From Parvularcula sp039818345 (lineage in GTDB: Bacteria > Pseudomonadota > Alphaproteobacteria > Caulobacterales > Parvularculaceae): a stretch of 64,000 bases of DNA. The notes under the pieces are model-generated. The model did not search any database and was not told the origin of the DNA. It saw only the letters and a program-made list of their open reading frames with translations. Numbering within the stretch: position 1 is the stretch's first letter; each line of letters opens with the position of its first letter. The stretch spans positions 53,722 to 117,721 of the forward strand of contig JBCBUC010000009.1 of NCBI GenBank assembly GCA_039818345.1, in the 5' to 3' direction. The translations under genes were made by a program, and so were the position numbers. Below, piece by piece: positions 17,041-24,859 of the stretch.

Positions 17041-18375
17041 TTAATGAACGGAGCGCAGTGCTTTGCGCACGGTCTCAATCGCCACCTCAACATCATCCTT
17101 GGAGAAGGTGAGAATGGGTGAAATCGCCATGTCATCGCCATTGTTTCGAATATAAACGCCGTTGGCGAACGCTTCCTTGAAGACGGCTGTTGCACGGTCC
17201 CCTGGCATCTCTTTCCGTTCAACGGTGATGCCAGCAGCGAGTCCCATGTTTCGAATATCGTGCACGAAGGGTTCACCCTTCAAACTGTGCACTGCCTCCT
17301 CAAAGAACGGCATAAGCTCTTTGGCATTGTCATAGGCGCCTTCCTCACGGAAAACTTCCTGCGTCGCCAAGGCCGCGGCGGCAGCTAGGGGGTGTCCGGA
17401 ATAGGTATACCCGTGGAAGAACTCAACGCCCGCTTTGGTCCCCTCCATAAAGGTGTCGTAGATCTTGTCTTGGATGATCGCGGCGCCAAGCGGCACGGAC
17501 CCATTGTTGATCCCCTTCGCAATCGTCACGATATCAGGCTGGACACCGAACAATGATGCCGCATTGCGATCACCGATCCGGCCAAAAGCCGAAATAACTT
17601 CGTCAACGATCAAAAGAATACCATGCTTTTCCGTGACTTCCCGTAGACGCTTGAGATAGCCTGCAGGCGGAACATAAACGCCGCCAGACCCTGCGAACGG
17701 CTCAACGATAACCGCGGCGATCGTCGAAGGGTCATGCAAGGTGATCATATGCTCGAGCTCTTTCATATAGGGCTCAGGATCAATCTGCGGTTCACCGCGC
17801 GTGAAAGCATGGGCACTTTGATCGTAAGGGAATGACATGTGATCAGTCCCCGGTAGAAGACTACCAAAAAACTTCCGGTTGTTGACCATCCCGCCAACAC
17901 TGATGCCGCCAAAGCCGACACCGTGATAGCCGCGTTCACGTCCGATCAGGCGTGTGCGGCCACCCTCTCCCCGCATCCGGTGATAGGCAATCGCCAGTTT
18001 AAGCGCCGTGTCAGCAGCCTCTGAACCCGAATTGGTGAAGAAGGCGTGATTTAGTTTGTCCGGAAACTGATCAGTGACAACTTTGGCCAACTCGAAAATC
18101 TGTGAATGGCCGAAATTGAACGCAGGCGAATAATCCATCTGTGCAGCCTGCCGTTGAATTGCCTCCACGATTTTGGGGTGGTTATGTCCAAGGTTGACGC
18201 ACCAAAGACCAGAAAACGCATCCAAGATTTTCCGGCCGTCCTCGGTGTAGTAATAATGGCCCTCGGCACGAGCCATTATTCGCGGGTCCGCACGGAACGC
18301 TTTGTTGGATGTAAAGGGCATCCAGTATGGCTTGATCCAATCGTTATCGTTTTTCTGCGCTGCTTCATTGGTCAT
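17041..18375 (-). CDS. Beta-alanine (omega-amino acid):pyruvate aminotransferase
   Basis: About 444 aa class III PLP aminotransferase. Motifs include FFTNSGSEAADTALKLA, GRERGYHGVGFGG, VEPFAGSGGVYVPP, LIVDEVISAFGRIG and the PLP lysine in TIAKGINNGS. Length and sequence style match beta-alanine:pyruvate transaminases. The open frame continues to 18495, but the ATG at 18375 (MTNEAAQK) gives the usual family start. It forms a two-gene operon with mmsA, yielding malonate semialdehyde then acetyl-CoA. The divergent XRE-cupin gene at 18528 is a likely regulator. Specificity between beta-alanine and GABA cannot be settled by eye. Confidence 0.87.
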   Translation of the reverse strand: MTNEAAQKNDNDWIKPYWMPFTSNKAFRADPRIMARAEGHYYYTEDGRKILDAFSGLWCVNLGHNHPKIVEAIQRQAAQMDYSPAFNFGHSQIFELAKVVTDQFPDKLNHAFFTNSGSEAADTALKLAIAYHRMRGEGGRTRLIGRERGYHGVGFGGISVGGMVNNRKFFGSLLPGTDHMSFPYDQSAHAFTRGEPQIDPEPYMKELEHMITLHDPSTIAAVIVEPFAGSGGVYVPPAGYLKRLREVTEKHGILLIVDEVISAFGRIGDRNAASLFGVQPDIVTIAKGINNGSVPLGAAIIQDKIYDTFMEGTKAGVEFFHGYTYSGHPLAAAAALATQEVFREEGAYDNAKELMPFFEEAVHSLKGEPFVHDIRNMGLAAGITVERKEMPGDRATAVFKEAFANGVYIRNNGDDMAISPILTFSKDDVEVAIETVRKALRSVH

Positions 18376-18527
18376 GTTGGAAATTCCGTTGCCGAGGTGG
18401 TCGAGGATTACAGTAATAGTATTTTGAACGCGCCGTCTGGCAAGCGTTTCACGACATCCGAAACCCCCCGTATTTACTCGCGATCGCAAAAGCATATGTT
18501 TAGCTTCTTAAACACGGAGGCGGAGCG

Positions 18528-19073
18528 ATGGACGATTTAGGCGAACGGATCAGGAGTTTGCGCGGTGAAGCAGGGAAAAGTCAGCGCGCTTTAGCGCGCG
18601 ACGCCGGCGTCTCGAACGGCACGATTTCGCTTATTGAGAGTGGCCAATCCGATCCCACCGTGGGCCAACTCAAAAAAATCCTTGGCGCCCTCGATGTGTC
18701 GATGGTCCAGTTTTTTGAAGGCGGACACGAACCAAACGAGCAATATTTTTACTCGGCGGACGACCTCGTAGAGATCGGGTCGGGCAAAATATCCTATAAG
18801 CACGTACACGACCCAAGGAAGACACGGCAACTTCAAATCCTAAGTGAGGTCTATGAACCAGGCGCGGACACGGGGCCTTCCATGCTTCGTCACGATGGCG
18901 AAGAAGGCGGCGTGATCATTTCAGGAGAGTTAGAAGTGCAGGTCCTCGGCAAGAAACGACGTTTAAAAGCAGGTGATGCCTATCAATTCCCGAGCCACCT
19001 TCCCCACCGTTTTCGCAACACGGGCAAGTCCAAGTGCCGTCTTATCTCCGCTTGCACACCGCCGTCCTTTTAA
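18528..19073 (+). CDS. XRE-cupin transcriptional regulator (PuuR-like)
   Basis: 181 aa. N-terminal HTH_3 domain (about residues 4-60, with SQRALARDAGVSNGTISLIE) is joined to a C-terminal cupin (about 105-178, with GEEGGVIISGELEVQV and the HLPHRFRN motif). This is the architecture of PuuR, the putrescine-responsive repressor, and its relatives. It is divergent from the beta-alanine aminotransferase gene and followed by an SMR exporter and a FAD enzyme, so it probably controls both sides. Strong ribosome-binding site GGAGG before the ATG. The 152 bp divergent gap contains no copy of GTGATCAC, so it appears to be a separate circuit from the GntR regulator. Confidence 0.87.
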   Translation: MDDLGERIRSLRGEAGKSQRALARDAGVSNGTISLIESGQSDPTVGQLKKILGALDVSMVQFFEGGHEPNEQYFYSADDLVEIGSGKISYKHVHDPRKTRQLQILSEVYEPGADTGPSMLRHDGEEGGVIISGELEVQVLGKKRRLKAGDAYQFPSHLPHRFRNTGKSKCRLISACTPPSF

Positions 19074-19099
19074 TCCGTTAGCCGCGAAAGCCCGACCCT

Positions 19100-19429
19100 A
19101 TGGCTTATGCCTTTCTCATTGGTGCGATTATTTTTGAGGTCGCTGGCACTGCTGCACTCAAACTTTCCGATGGTTTTACCAAGCTTTGGCCATCGTCAAT
19201 CACCGTTATAGGCTATGGCGCGTCATTCTATCTCTTGTCCTTGAGTTTACGCACACTGAATGTCGGCTACACCTACGCCATCTGGTCAGCGGTCGGGCTT
19301 ATTCTACTTGCTCTGATTGGCGCCCTTTTTATGGACGAGACGGTGGATTTGGCGGGCATATTAGGAATTGGACTGATCGCGGCTGGCGTGATCATCATGA
19401 GCGTCTATTCAAAAATGGGCGGCCACTGA
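19100..19429 (+). CDS. Small multidrug resistance (SMR) family transporter
   Basis: 109 aa, four predicted transmembrane helices. The conserved membrane-embedded Glu of the family is in IIFEVAGTAALK (residue 13), and TYAIWSAVG and AGVIIMS are typical helix 3 and 4 segments. SMR proteins act as proton antiporters for cationic compounds; MdtJI-type members export spermidine. Between a PuuR-like regulator and a FAD enzyme, it could relieve polyamine excess. A single gene would have to work as a homodimer. Function beyond family is inference. Confidence 0.87.
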   Translation: MAYAFLIGAIIFEVAGTAALKLSDGFTKLWPSSITVIGYGASFYLLSLSLRTLNVGYTYAIWSAVGLILLALIGALFMDETVDLAGILGIGLIAAGVIIMSVYSKMGGH

Positions 19430-19456
19430 AAACCTTAAGGGAGTTGGGGACGAAAC

Positions 19457-21085
19457 ATGGATCACCAATACTACGACGCCATCGTCATCGGCGCTGGTCA
19501 CAATGGTCTTACCACCGCCAATTACCTGGCGATGGGTGGCCTCAGCGTTTGTGTGCTCGAACAACGCGACGTGATCGGCGGCGCCGCGGTGAGCGAAGAG
19601 TTCCACCCCGGCTTTCGCAACTCGATCGCTTCCTACGTGGTCAGCCTTTTACGGCCCGAAGTGGTCGACGAGCTGGAGCTCAAAAAATACGGATACGAGC
19701 CGATACTGCTTCAAAATTCCTTCTATCCCGACAGCAAGGGCGACTATCTTCTTCTCACCGATGATGATGACCACAATCGCCGTCAGTACGAAAAATTCTC
19801 GTCGACAGACTACCAAGCACTCTCACAATACTATGAATTCGTTGAACAAACAGGTGAGATCATCTCCAGCCAATGGCTTAAAGAGCCACCGAAACTATCG
19901 GTAAGTGGGCTGAGTGATATGATTTCTTCGGCTAAACTCGGGCTCGACGTTCTCAAACTCAATGAAGAGTCGCGCCACCGTATGCTGCAATTTTTGATCG
20001 GTGCTCCAGTCACCATCATTGATCGTTGGTTCGAGAGCGAGAAGATCAAAGCCATGGTGGCGGCCTCGTGCACACCGGCCAACTACGCCTCGCTGCATCA
20101 ACCCGGAGCAGCAATGGCTATGCTCCACCACGCCGTCGGCGAGGTCGACGGTGAAAAGGGCGGCTGGGGACTTGTGAAAGGCGGCATGGGGACGATCACC
20201 CAAGCCATGGGGAAATCAGCCGAAGCGAAGGGCGTGGTGATCCGGACTGGCGTTCCGGTCGGTAAGATTATCGTAGAAAACGGTGTTGCCAGCGGTGTTC
20301 AACTTGAGAGTGGTGAGACCCTCTTTGCCAAGACGATCGCTGCGAACACTGACCCCAACCGAACTTTCCTCAAGCTCTTAGGTGAAGAGCATCTACCGAC
20401 AGGGTTTGCCAAGGATATTGGGGCAATCAGACAAGAATCCGCTTCCTTACGGATGAATTTGGCACTGAGCGGCTTGCCCGAATTCGCGTGTATCCCAGGC
20501 AAAGAGCTTGGCCCTCACCATAAGGCCAGCATCATGTTCATCGAAAGCAAGGATCACGTTGAGACCGCCTATAACGCGGCGCGCAGTGGGCGTCCTGCTG
20601 ACCCACCCTTCATCGATGCACTGATCCCGAGCACGATTGACGATACGCTCACTGACGAGCCCGGCACACATGTCATGAGCCTTTTGTGCAAGTATATGCC
20701 CTATGATCTTGAGGACGGTAAGTCCTGGGACAACGAGAAAGAACGGGTCACCGAAAACGTTCTCAACTACCTATCGACGATGATCCCTAATCTGCGCGAT
20801 ATTCTGGTGGCGACGCAGTGCCTGACGCCGCTTGATCTTGAACGGATGTTCGGTATGACGCGCGGAGATATCTGTCACGGCCGGTTAGAGCCTGATCAAT
20901 TGTTCAGTGCGCGCCCCCATCCCGATGCTGCACAATATGGCACGCCGGTGAAAAACCTTTATCTCTGCGGGTCTGGTGCCCATCCAGGCGGCGGCGTTAC
21001 GGGTGCCCCTGGCCGAAACGCGGCCAAGCGCATTTTGAAAGACTGGAAACGTCTACGGACCAACACGATGGGCCGCGCCAGTTAA
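19457..21085 (+). CDS. PYROXD2/phytoene-desaturase-like FAD oxidoreductase, third type
   Basis: 542 aa. N-terminal IGAGHNGLTTANYL dinucleotide fold with CVLEQRDVIGGAAVSEEF; C-terminal YLCGSGAHPGGGVTGAPGRNAA, the clearest PYROXD2-type signature of the five related enzymes in the window. It carries the conserved SYVVSLLRPEV segment and DVIG region but is not accompanied by a GcvT-like gene. It follows the SMR gene with 27 nt, preceded by a GGGAG ribosome-binding site, and probably belongs to the PuuR-like unit. Likely oxidises an amine or amino acid derivative; the substrate is unknown. Confidence 0.83.
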   Translation: MDHQYYDAIVIGAGHNGLTTANYLAMGGLSVCVLEQRDVIGGAAVSEEFHPGFRNSIASYVVSLLRPEVVDELELKKYGYEPILLQNSFYPDSKGDYLLLTDDDDHNRRQYEKFSSTDYQALSQYYEFVEQTGEIISSQWLKEPPKLSVSGLSDMISSAKLGLDVLKLNEESRHRMLQFLIGAPVTIIDRWFESEKIKAMVAASCTPANYASLHQPGAAMAMLHHAVGEVDGEKGGWGLVKGGMGTITQAMGKSAEAKGVVIRTGVPVGKIIVENGVASGVQLESGETLFAKTIAANTDPNRTFLKLLGEEHLPTGFAKDIGAIRQESASLRMNLALSGLPEFACIPGKELGPHHKASIMFIESKDHVETAYNAARSGRPADPPFIDALIPSTIDDTLTDEPGTHVMSLLCKYMPYDLEDGKSWDNEKERVTENVLNYLSTMIPNLRDILVATQCLTPLDLERMFGMTRGDICHGRLEPDQLFSARPHPDAAQYGTPVKNLYLCGSGAHPGGGVTGAPGRNAAKRILKDWKRLRTNTMGRAS

Positions 21086-21414
21086 AGGTCTTCCCAGCAG
21101 ATGAAAACGGCGTCGTCTTTGACTTTGCTCATCACGGCCTCGTGGATGTTGCTGATCACCGGGCCCGCATCGAGAATATAGGCATAGGCGGCATCGCATT
21201 GCGCGCGATCGCTAAAGGTCGAGACGAAAAAATATTCGTGATCCCGCGCCTCATCGGTGTCCATGGGCGTTCCTGCGCATCGCCGTCCGACAGGACCTGC
21301 GGAAGAGAGAAGTGATGCATCGATCATATGCCGGTTGAAGGCATCAATCGCCGCCAAGAAGTCTTGCGTCTCCACACCTTCCACGAGCGAAAAACAACTC
21401 AGCATATGGAACAT
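21082..21414 (-). CDS. Small conserved-looking protein, function unknown
   Basis: About 110 aa starting MFHMLSCFSL. It shows alternating strand and helix segments (LSCFSLVEGV, FLAAIDAFNRHMID, HEYFFVSTFSD, a C-terminal FICWED) suggestive of a dimeric alpha/beta barrel like those of the EthD or NIPSNAP type, but I do not recognise a family. It lies 31 nt downstream of the Lrp-type regulator on the same strand and its stop overlaps the convergent FAD gene by 4 nt. The open frame extends to 21507, overlapping the regulator; the ATG at 21414 avoids that. Confidence 0.6.
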   Translation of the reverse strand: MFHMLSCFSLVEGVETQDFLAAIDAFNRHMIDASLLSSAGPVGRRCAGTPMDTDEARDHEYFFVSTFSDRAQCDAAYAYILDAGPVISNIHEAVMSKVKDDAVFICWEDL

Positions 21415-21445
21415 TGGGATCTCTCCAAGGATCGCGCGGTCGATG

Positions 21446-21934
21446 TCAACGGCCCGCAGGCTGGCGAATAGGCACCGCGGTCCGACGACAAATGGTGCGC
21501 AGAGCAAAGCTTGATTTTAAACGTTCCACGCCCGGAAGGGTGGTGAGAACCTCGCTGTGAATGCGTTCATAGTCTTCAACGCTGGTACACAGAATACGCA
21601 AGAGATAGTCGCTGTCGCCGGACATCAGGGCACATTCCATGATCTCTGGGGTTTCCTGCACCGCCGTTTCAAAAGCTTCCAACGTCTCGCGCGCCTGGTC
21701 ACGCAACGTGACCTGGACATAGGCGCTGGTCCGGTAACCCAAGTTCCAAGCACTCAGGATAGCGACGTATCGGTCAATGACGCCGGCTTGCTCGAGCGCC
21801 TTCACGCGCTTGTGGCAGGCGGAAAGGGAAAGCCCCACCGCTTCACCGACCTCTTGATAGGACGATCGCCCGTCCGACTGAAGCCAGGCAAGGATCTTCG
21901 CATCGAACTCATCTAAACGATAATTTTTTTCCAA
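21446..21934 (-). CDS. Lrp/AsnC family transcriptional regulator
   Basis: 162 aa. N-terminal winged HTH with DEFDAKILAWLQSDGRSSYQEVGEAVGLSLSACHKRVKAL split over residues 8-48, and a C-terminal RAM/ACT-like domain (about 70-150) with VQVTLRD, CALMSGDSDYLLRI and LPGVERLKSSFALRT. Divergently paired with alanine dehydrogenase, the usual position for an AldR-type activator that senses alanine. The start codon is TTG at 21934 with AAAGG about 8 nt upstream; no in-frame ATG is near. The 114 bp gap to ald should hold its binding sites. Confidence 0.88.
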   Translation of the reverse strand: MEKNYRLDEFDAKILAWLQSDGRSSYQEVGEAVGLSLSACHKRVKALEQAGVIDRYVAILSAWNLGYRTSAYVQVTLRDQARETLEAFETAVQETPEIMECALMSGDSDYLLRILCTSVEDYERIHSEVLTTLPGVERLKSSFALRTICRRTAVPIRQPAGR

Positions 21935-22048
21935 GGATGGTGCCTTTGCGATATTTTCTTTCTTTAGTCTACGCCAACAAGAGAAAGAAGTCTAAGACTT
22001 TGAGCAAGAAAAATACTATCGTGTCCGGAGGATCAATGGAGATGAGCG

Positions 22049-23158
22049 ATGAGAATTGGTGTTCCGAAGGAGATCAAAACGAAAGAGTTTCGCGTTGGTC
22101 TCACCCCGGCCAGCGTGGCAGAGATCACAGCCCGCGGCCATGAAGTGATCGTGGAAACATCGGCTGGTGACGGCATCGGTATGTCGGATGCGGATTACCG
22201 CTTGGCCGGAGCAAAGATCGTCGCGACAGCAGAAGACGTCTTTGAGTCGGCCGACATGATTGTGAAGGTGAAAGAACCGCAGCTCAACGAATGCGCGATG
22301 TTGCGCGAAGGGCAGACCCTTTTCACTTATCTCCATCTCGCCGCTGACAAGCCGCAAGCTGAAGCTCTTTGTGCCTCTGGTTGTCTCGCCATTGCCTATG
22401 AGACGATCACCGATGACCATGGCGGCTTGCCCCTTTTGCGCCCAATGAGTGAAGTCGCTGGCCGTATGTCGGTGGGCGTTGGCGGTGCGACACTGCAAAA
22501 GCATGCCGGTGGCGGCGGGCTGCTTTTGGGTGGTGTGCCGGGGGTATCGCCAGCAAAAGTCGTCATTCTTGGCGGCGGTGTCGCGGGGGAAAACGCCTTG
22601 CAAATGGCGCTCGGCGCCCGCGCTGACGTGACAATTTTTGAGCGCTCGCTGACGCGGATTGCGGAGCTCGACCGGATCTACGGTGATCGCGCACGGGTGG
22701 CGTTCTCCACCACAACCGCAGTCCACGAAGCTGTCCTGAGCGCCGATCTCGTGATTGGCGCGGTCCTCATTCCAGGCGACGCGGCACCTAAATTGATCAG
22801 CCGCGAGATGCTCCGTGAGATGAAAGACGGCGCGGTAATGGTTGATATCTCGATCGATCAAGGTGGCTGCTTTGAAACCTCCAAAACGACAACCCATGAT
22901 GATCCAACCTATGAGATTGATGGCGTTGTTCACTATTGCGTGGCCAACATGCCAGGTGGTGTGCCGAAGACATCAGCCCACGCCCTGAACAATGCGACCT
23001 TGCCTTACGTTCTGACGCTGGCGGAGCATGGTCCCGAAGCGGCGGTCGCGGCGAACCCCCATCTTGGTCACGGTGTGAACGTCGCACATGGCGCCATCAC
23101 CCATGAAGCCGTGGCCCGGGCATTGGAGATGGAATACTCTCCCTACCAACAAGCTTAA
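22049..23158 (+). CDS. ald: Alanine dehydrogenase
   Basis: 369 aa, full length. N-terminal MRIGVPKEIKTKEFRVGLTP with the substrate-binding Arg and Lys, then VKVKEPQ, the LHLAAD region with the active-site His, the Rossmann motif ILGGGVAGENAL, and C-terminal DISIDQGGCFETS. It interconverts L-alanine and pyruvate with NAD. It can recycle alanine released by the two pyruvate-dependent aminotransferases in the window, giving ammonia and NADH. It is controlled presumably by the divergent Lrp-type gene. A GGAG ribosome-binding site precedes the ATG. Confidence 0.96.
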   Translation: MRIGVPKEIKTKEFRVGLTPASVAEITARGHEVIVETSAGDGIGMSDADYRLAGAKIVATAEDVFESADMIVKVKEPQLNECAMLREGQTLFTYLHLAADKPQAEALCASGCLAIAYETITDDHGGLPLLRPMSEVAGRMSVGVGGATLQKHAGGGGLLLGGVPGVSPAKVVILGGGVAGENALQMALGARADVTIFERSLTRIAELDRIYGDRARVAFSTTTAVHEAVLSADLVIGAVLIPGDAAPKLISREMLREMKDGAVMVDISIDQGGCFETSKTTTHDDPTYEIDGVVHYCVANMPGGVPKTSAHALNNATLPYVLTLAEHGPEAAVAANPHLGHGVNVAHGAITHEAVARALEMEYSPYQQA

Positions 23159-23254
23159 ACTGGGATCGTTTTGTTTTCTAACACGTGGTCATCTCTTGAT
23201 CGGCGACGGAGAGTGAGAAACGCCCATTGAAAAGCAAACCGCCCTACCATGCGG

Positions 23255-23402
23255 ACCCGCCCGATCTTTGCCGCGTGGGCGGGTTGACCTATCTAAAGGT
23301 ATACCAGCGTTTTGGTGTTTGCATTCAAGCCAATCAACCCAGAACGCACTTGGATCGGATGCCCACAGCCCCTGCCCCCTGCCCGACGTGGGCACCCGAT
23401 CC
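23255..23402 (+). other. Leader region with two strong hairpins between ald and the third ligase gene
   Basis: The 307 bp gap 23159-23465 holds two inverted repeats. The first is ACCCGCCC (23255-23262) pairing with GGGCGGGT (23277-23284) around a 14 nt loop. The second is a 15 bp arm at 23352-23366 pairing with 23388-23402 with 14 of 15 matches and a C-rich 21 nt loop. Neither is followed by a U-tract. They lie about 65 nt before the ligase start, so could be a terminator/antiterminator, a processed leader or a structured regulatory RNA. I cannot match a known riboswitch class. Confidence 0.45.
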
Positions 23403-23465
23403 AGGACATTGCGGTCTCTCTTAACAACGCAAGCGAGACAGCCAACGATAGCCTGGTGACTTTTT

Positions 23466-24815
23466 ATGACCGCGACGACGGGAATGACGCTGCAGCAAGA
23501 GGTGGACGCTTTTCTTGAGCGTCACCCTGACCTTGCGCAGGTGGAGCTGCTGGCGAGTGACCTCAGTGGGAATTTCTTTTCAAAATGGTTTCGCCGCGAC
23601 CAGCTCAGCGGCTTCGCAGAAAACGGTCTCAGCATTCCCCGCGCGATGTATGTCCTGAGCGGGACGAGCGAGTCGATGCCCGAAGCGGTCGGTATGGGAG
23701 ACGACGATGGCGACCCCGATATGCCCGTCGATATCGCGCCAGGGACACTATCGGTGGTCAATTGGGGCGAACGGCGAAGGGCCCAGGGTCTGCTTCATAG
23801 CCGCGCGACCGATATGGTGATCGATCCGCGCCGTGTCCTCGCGTCGGTCGTTGATCGGTACAAGGATAAAGGTCTTTATCCAGTTGTCGCCTTCGAGCTT
23901 GAATACACCTATTTTGAAAACGACACCCAAGACGGCCTGAAAACCATCATCAATCCGCATACCGGTGTAGACGACACCGCGACCATGATGGGCTCATCGC
24001 GCCTTGAAGCGTTTGAGACGATCTTGAATGATACAGTTGCCGCCTGCGACGTCCAAGGCATTGAGACAAGTACGGTCAGCGCGGAGTACGGCGCGGGGCA
24101 GTTCGAGATCAACTTCCCCCATTACGATGACCCTGTGCGTGCGGCGGATCATGCTCAGCTGTTTCGCAGGGCCGTCAAGACGATTGCGCGGCAACACGGA
24201 AAATGCGCCAGCTTCATCGCAAAGCCCGACCTGGTACGTGCCGGTAACGGGCAGCACCTGCATGTGAGTGTTTTGAATAACGACGGGCACAATATCTTTA
24301 GTGAGCGTGACCGAGCCGCGCCCGCGCTGATGAACGCCGTCGGCGGCTTGCAACAGGCCGCTAGCGAGGCGATGCTTTTCTGGGCGCCTAACATCAATTC
24401 CTATCGCCGTTTCGAACCCTCCAACTGCGTTCCCACCGGGGCAACTTGGGCGCATGAGCACCGGCATGTGGCATTCCGCATCCCTCTCGCCAAAGGCAAT
24501 GCGTGGCGCGTTGAGAACCGCATTCCCGGCGCCGACGCCAATTGCTACTTGACCTTGGCGTCGATGTTGGCCGGCATGCTGCACGGCATCGAGAACGCGA
24601 TCGACCCAAGCGCAGAAACAGTTGGCGCACCCGGAATGGACTCAAGCCTCTTGCCCCTCACCATCCGCGATGCGATCGCCGCGACACGGAAGGGCGACAT
24701 TCTTGGTCAGTATATGGACGAAGGATTTGTCAAACTGTTCGCCAGCCATCGGGAAGGCGAACTCAATTCATTTGAAGACTTTATCAGTCAACGAGAAATC
24801 GACTGGTACGTCTGA
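23466..24815 (+). CDS. Glutamine synthetase-family ligase, paralogue 3
   Basis: 449 aa GS-fold protein. Key segments are VELLASDLSGNFFSKW, VAFELEYTYFEN (metal Glu), GAGQFEINFPHYDDPV, GQHLHVSVLN, NSYRRFEP, and ENRIPGADANCYL. It is closest in style to gamma-glutamylpolyamine synthetases found beside PuuB. It is followed 44 nt later by a PuuB-like oxidase, so the pair would glutamylate an amine and then oxidise the product. An alternative start is the Met seven codons in. Upstream lies the unusual double-hairpin leader. Confidence 0.87.
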   Translation: MTATTGMTLQQEVDAFLERHPDLAQVELLASDLSGNFFSKWFRRDQLSGFAENGLSIPRAMYVLSGTSESMPEAVGMGDDDGDPDMPVDIAPGTLSVVNWGERRRAQGLLHSRATDMVIDPRRVLASVVDRYKDKGLYPVVAFELEYTYFENDTQDGLKTIINPHTGVDDTATMMGSSRLEAFETILNDTVAACDVQGIETSTVSAEYGAGQFEINFPHYDDPVRAADHAQLFRRAVKTIARQHGKCASFIAKPDLVRAGNGQHLHVSVLNNDGHNIFSERDRAAPALMNAVGGLQQAASEAMLFWAPNINSYRRFEPSNCVPTGATWAHEHRHVAFRIPLAKGNAWRVENRIPGADANCYLTLASMLAGMLHGIENAIDPSAETVGAPGMDSSLLPLTIRDAIAATRKGDILGQYMDEGFVKLFASHREGELNSFEDFISQREIDWYV

Positions 24816-24859
24816 GCGAGCCACCAACCACTTCGACGCAAGCAAAATGAGTATTGACG

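Noticed and set aside
22016..22933. 305 aa reverse frame opposite alanine dehydrogenase
   Set aside because: Fully antisense to a certain gene, rich in His and Cys, with no recognisable motif.
23189..23518. Several short frames on both strands in the ald-ligase gap
   Set aside because: They overlap the hairpins, have Pro/Arg/Cys-rich composition and no ribosome-binding sites.
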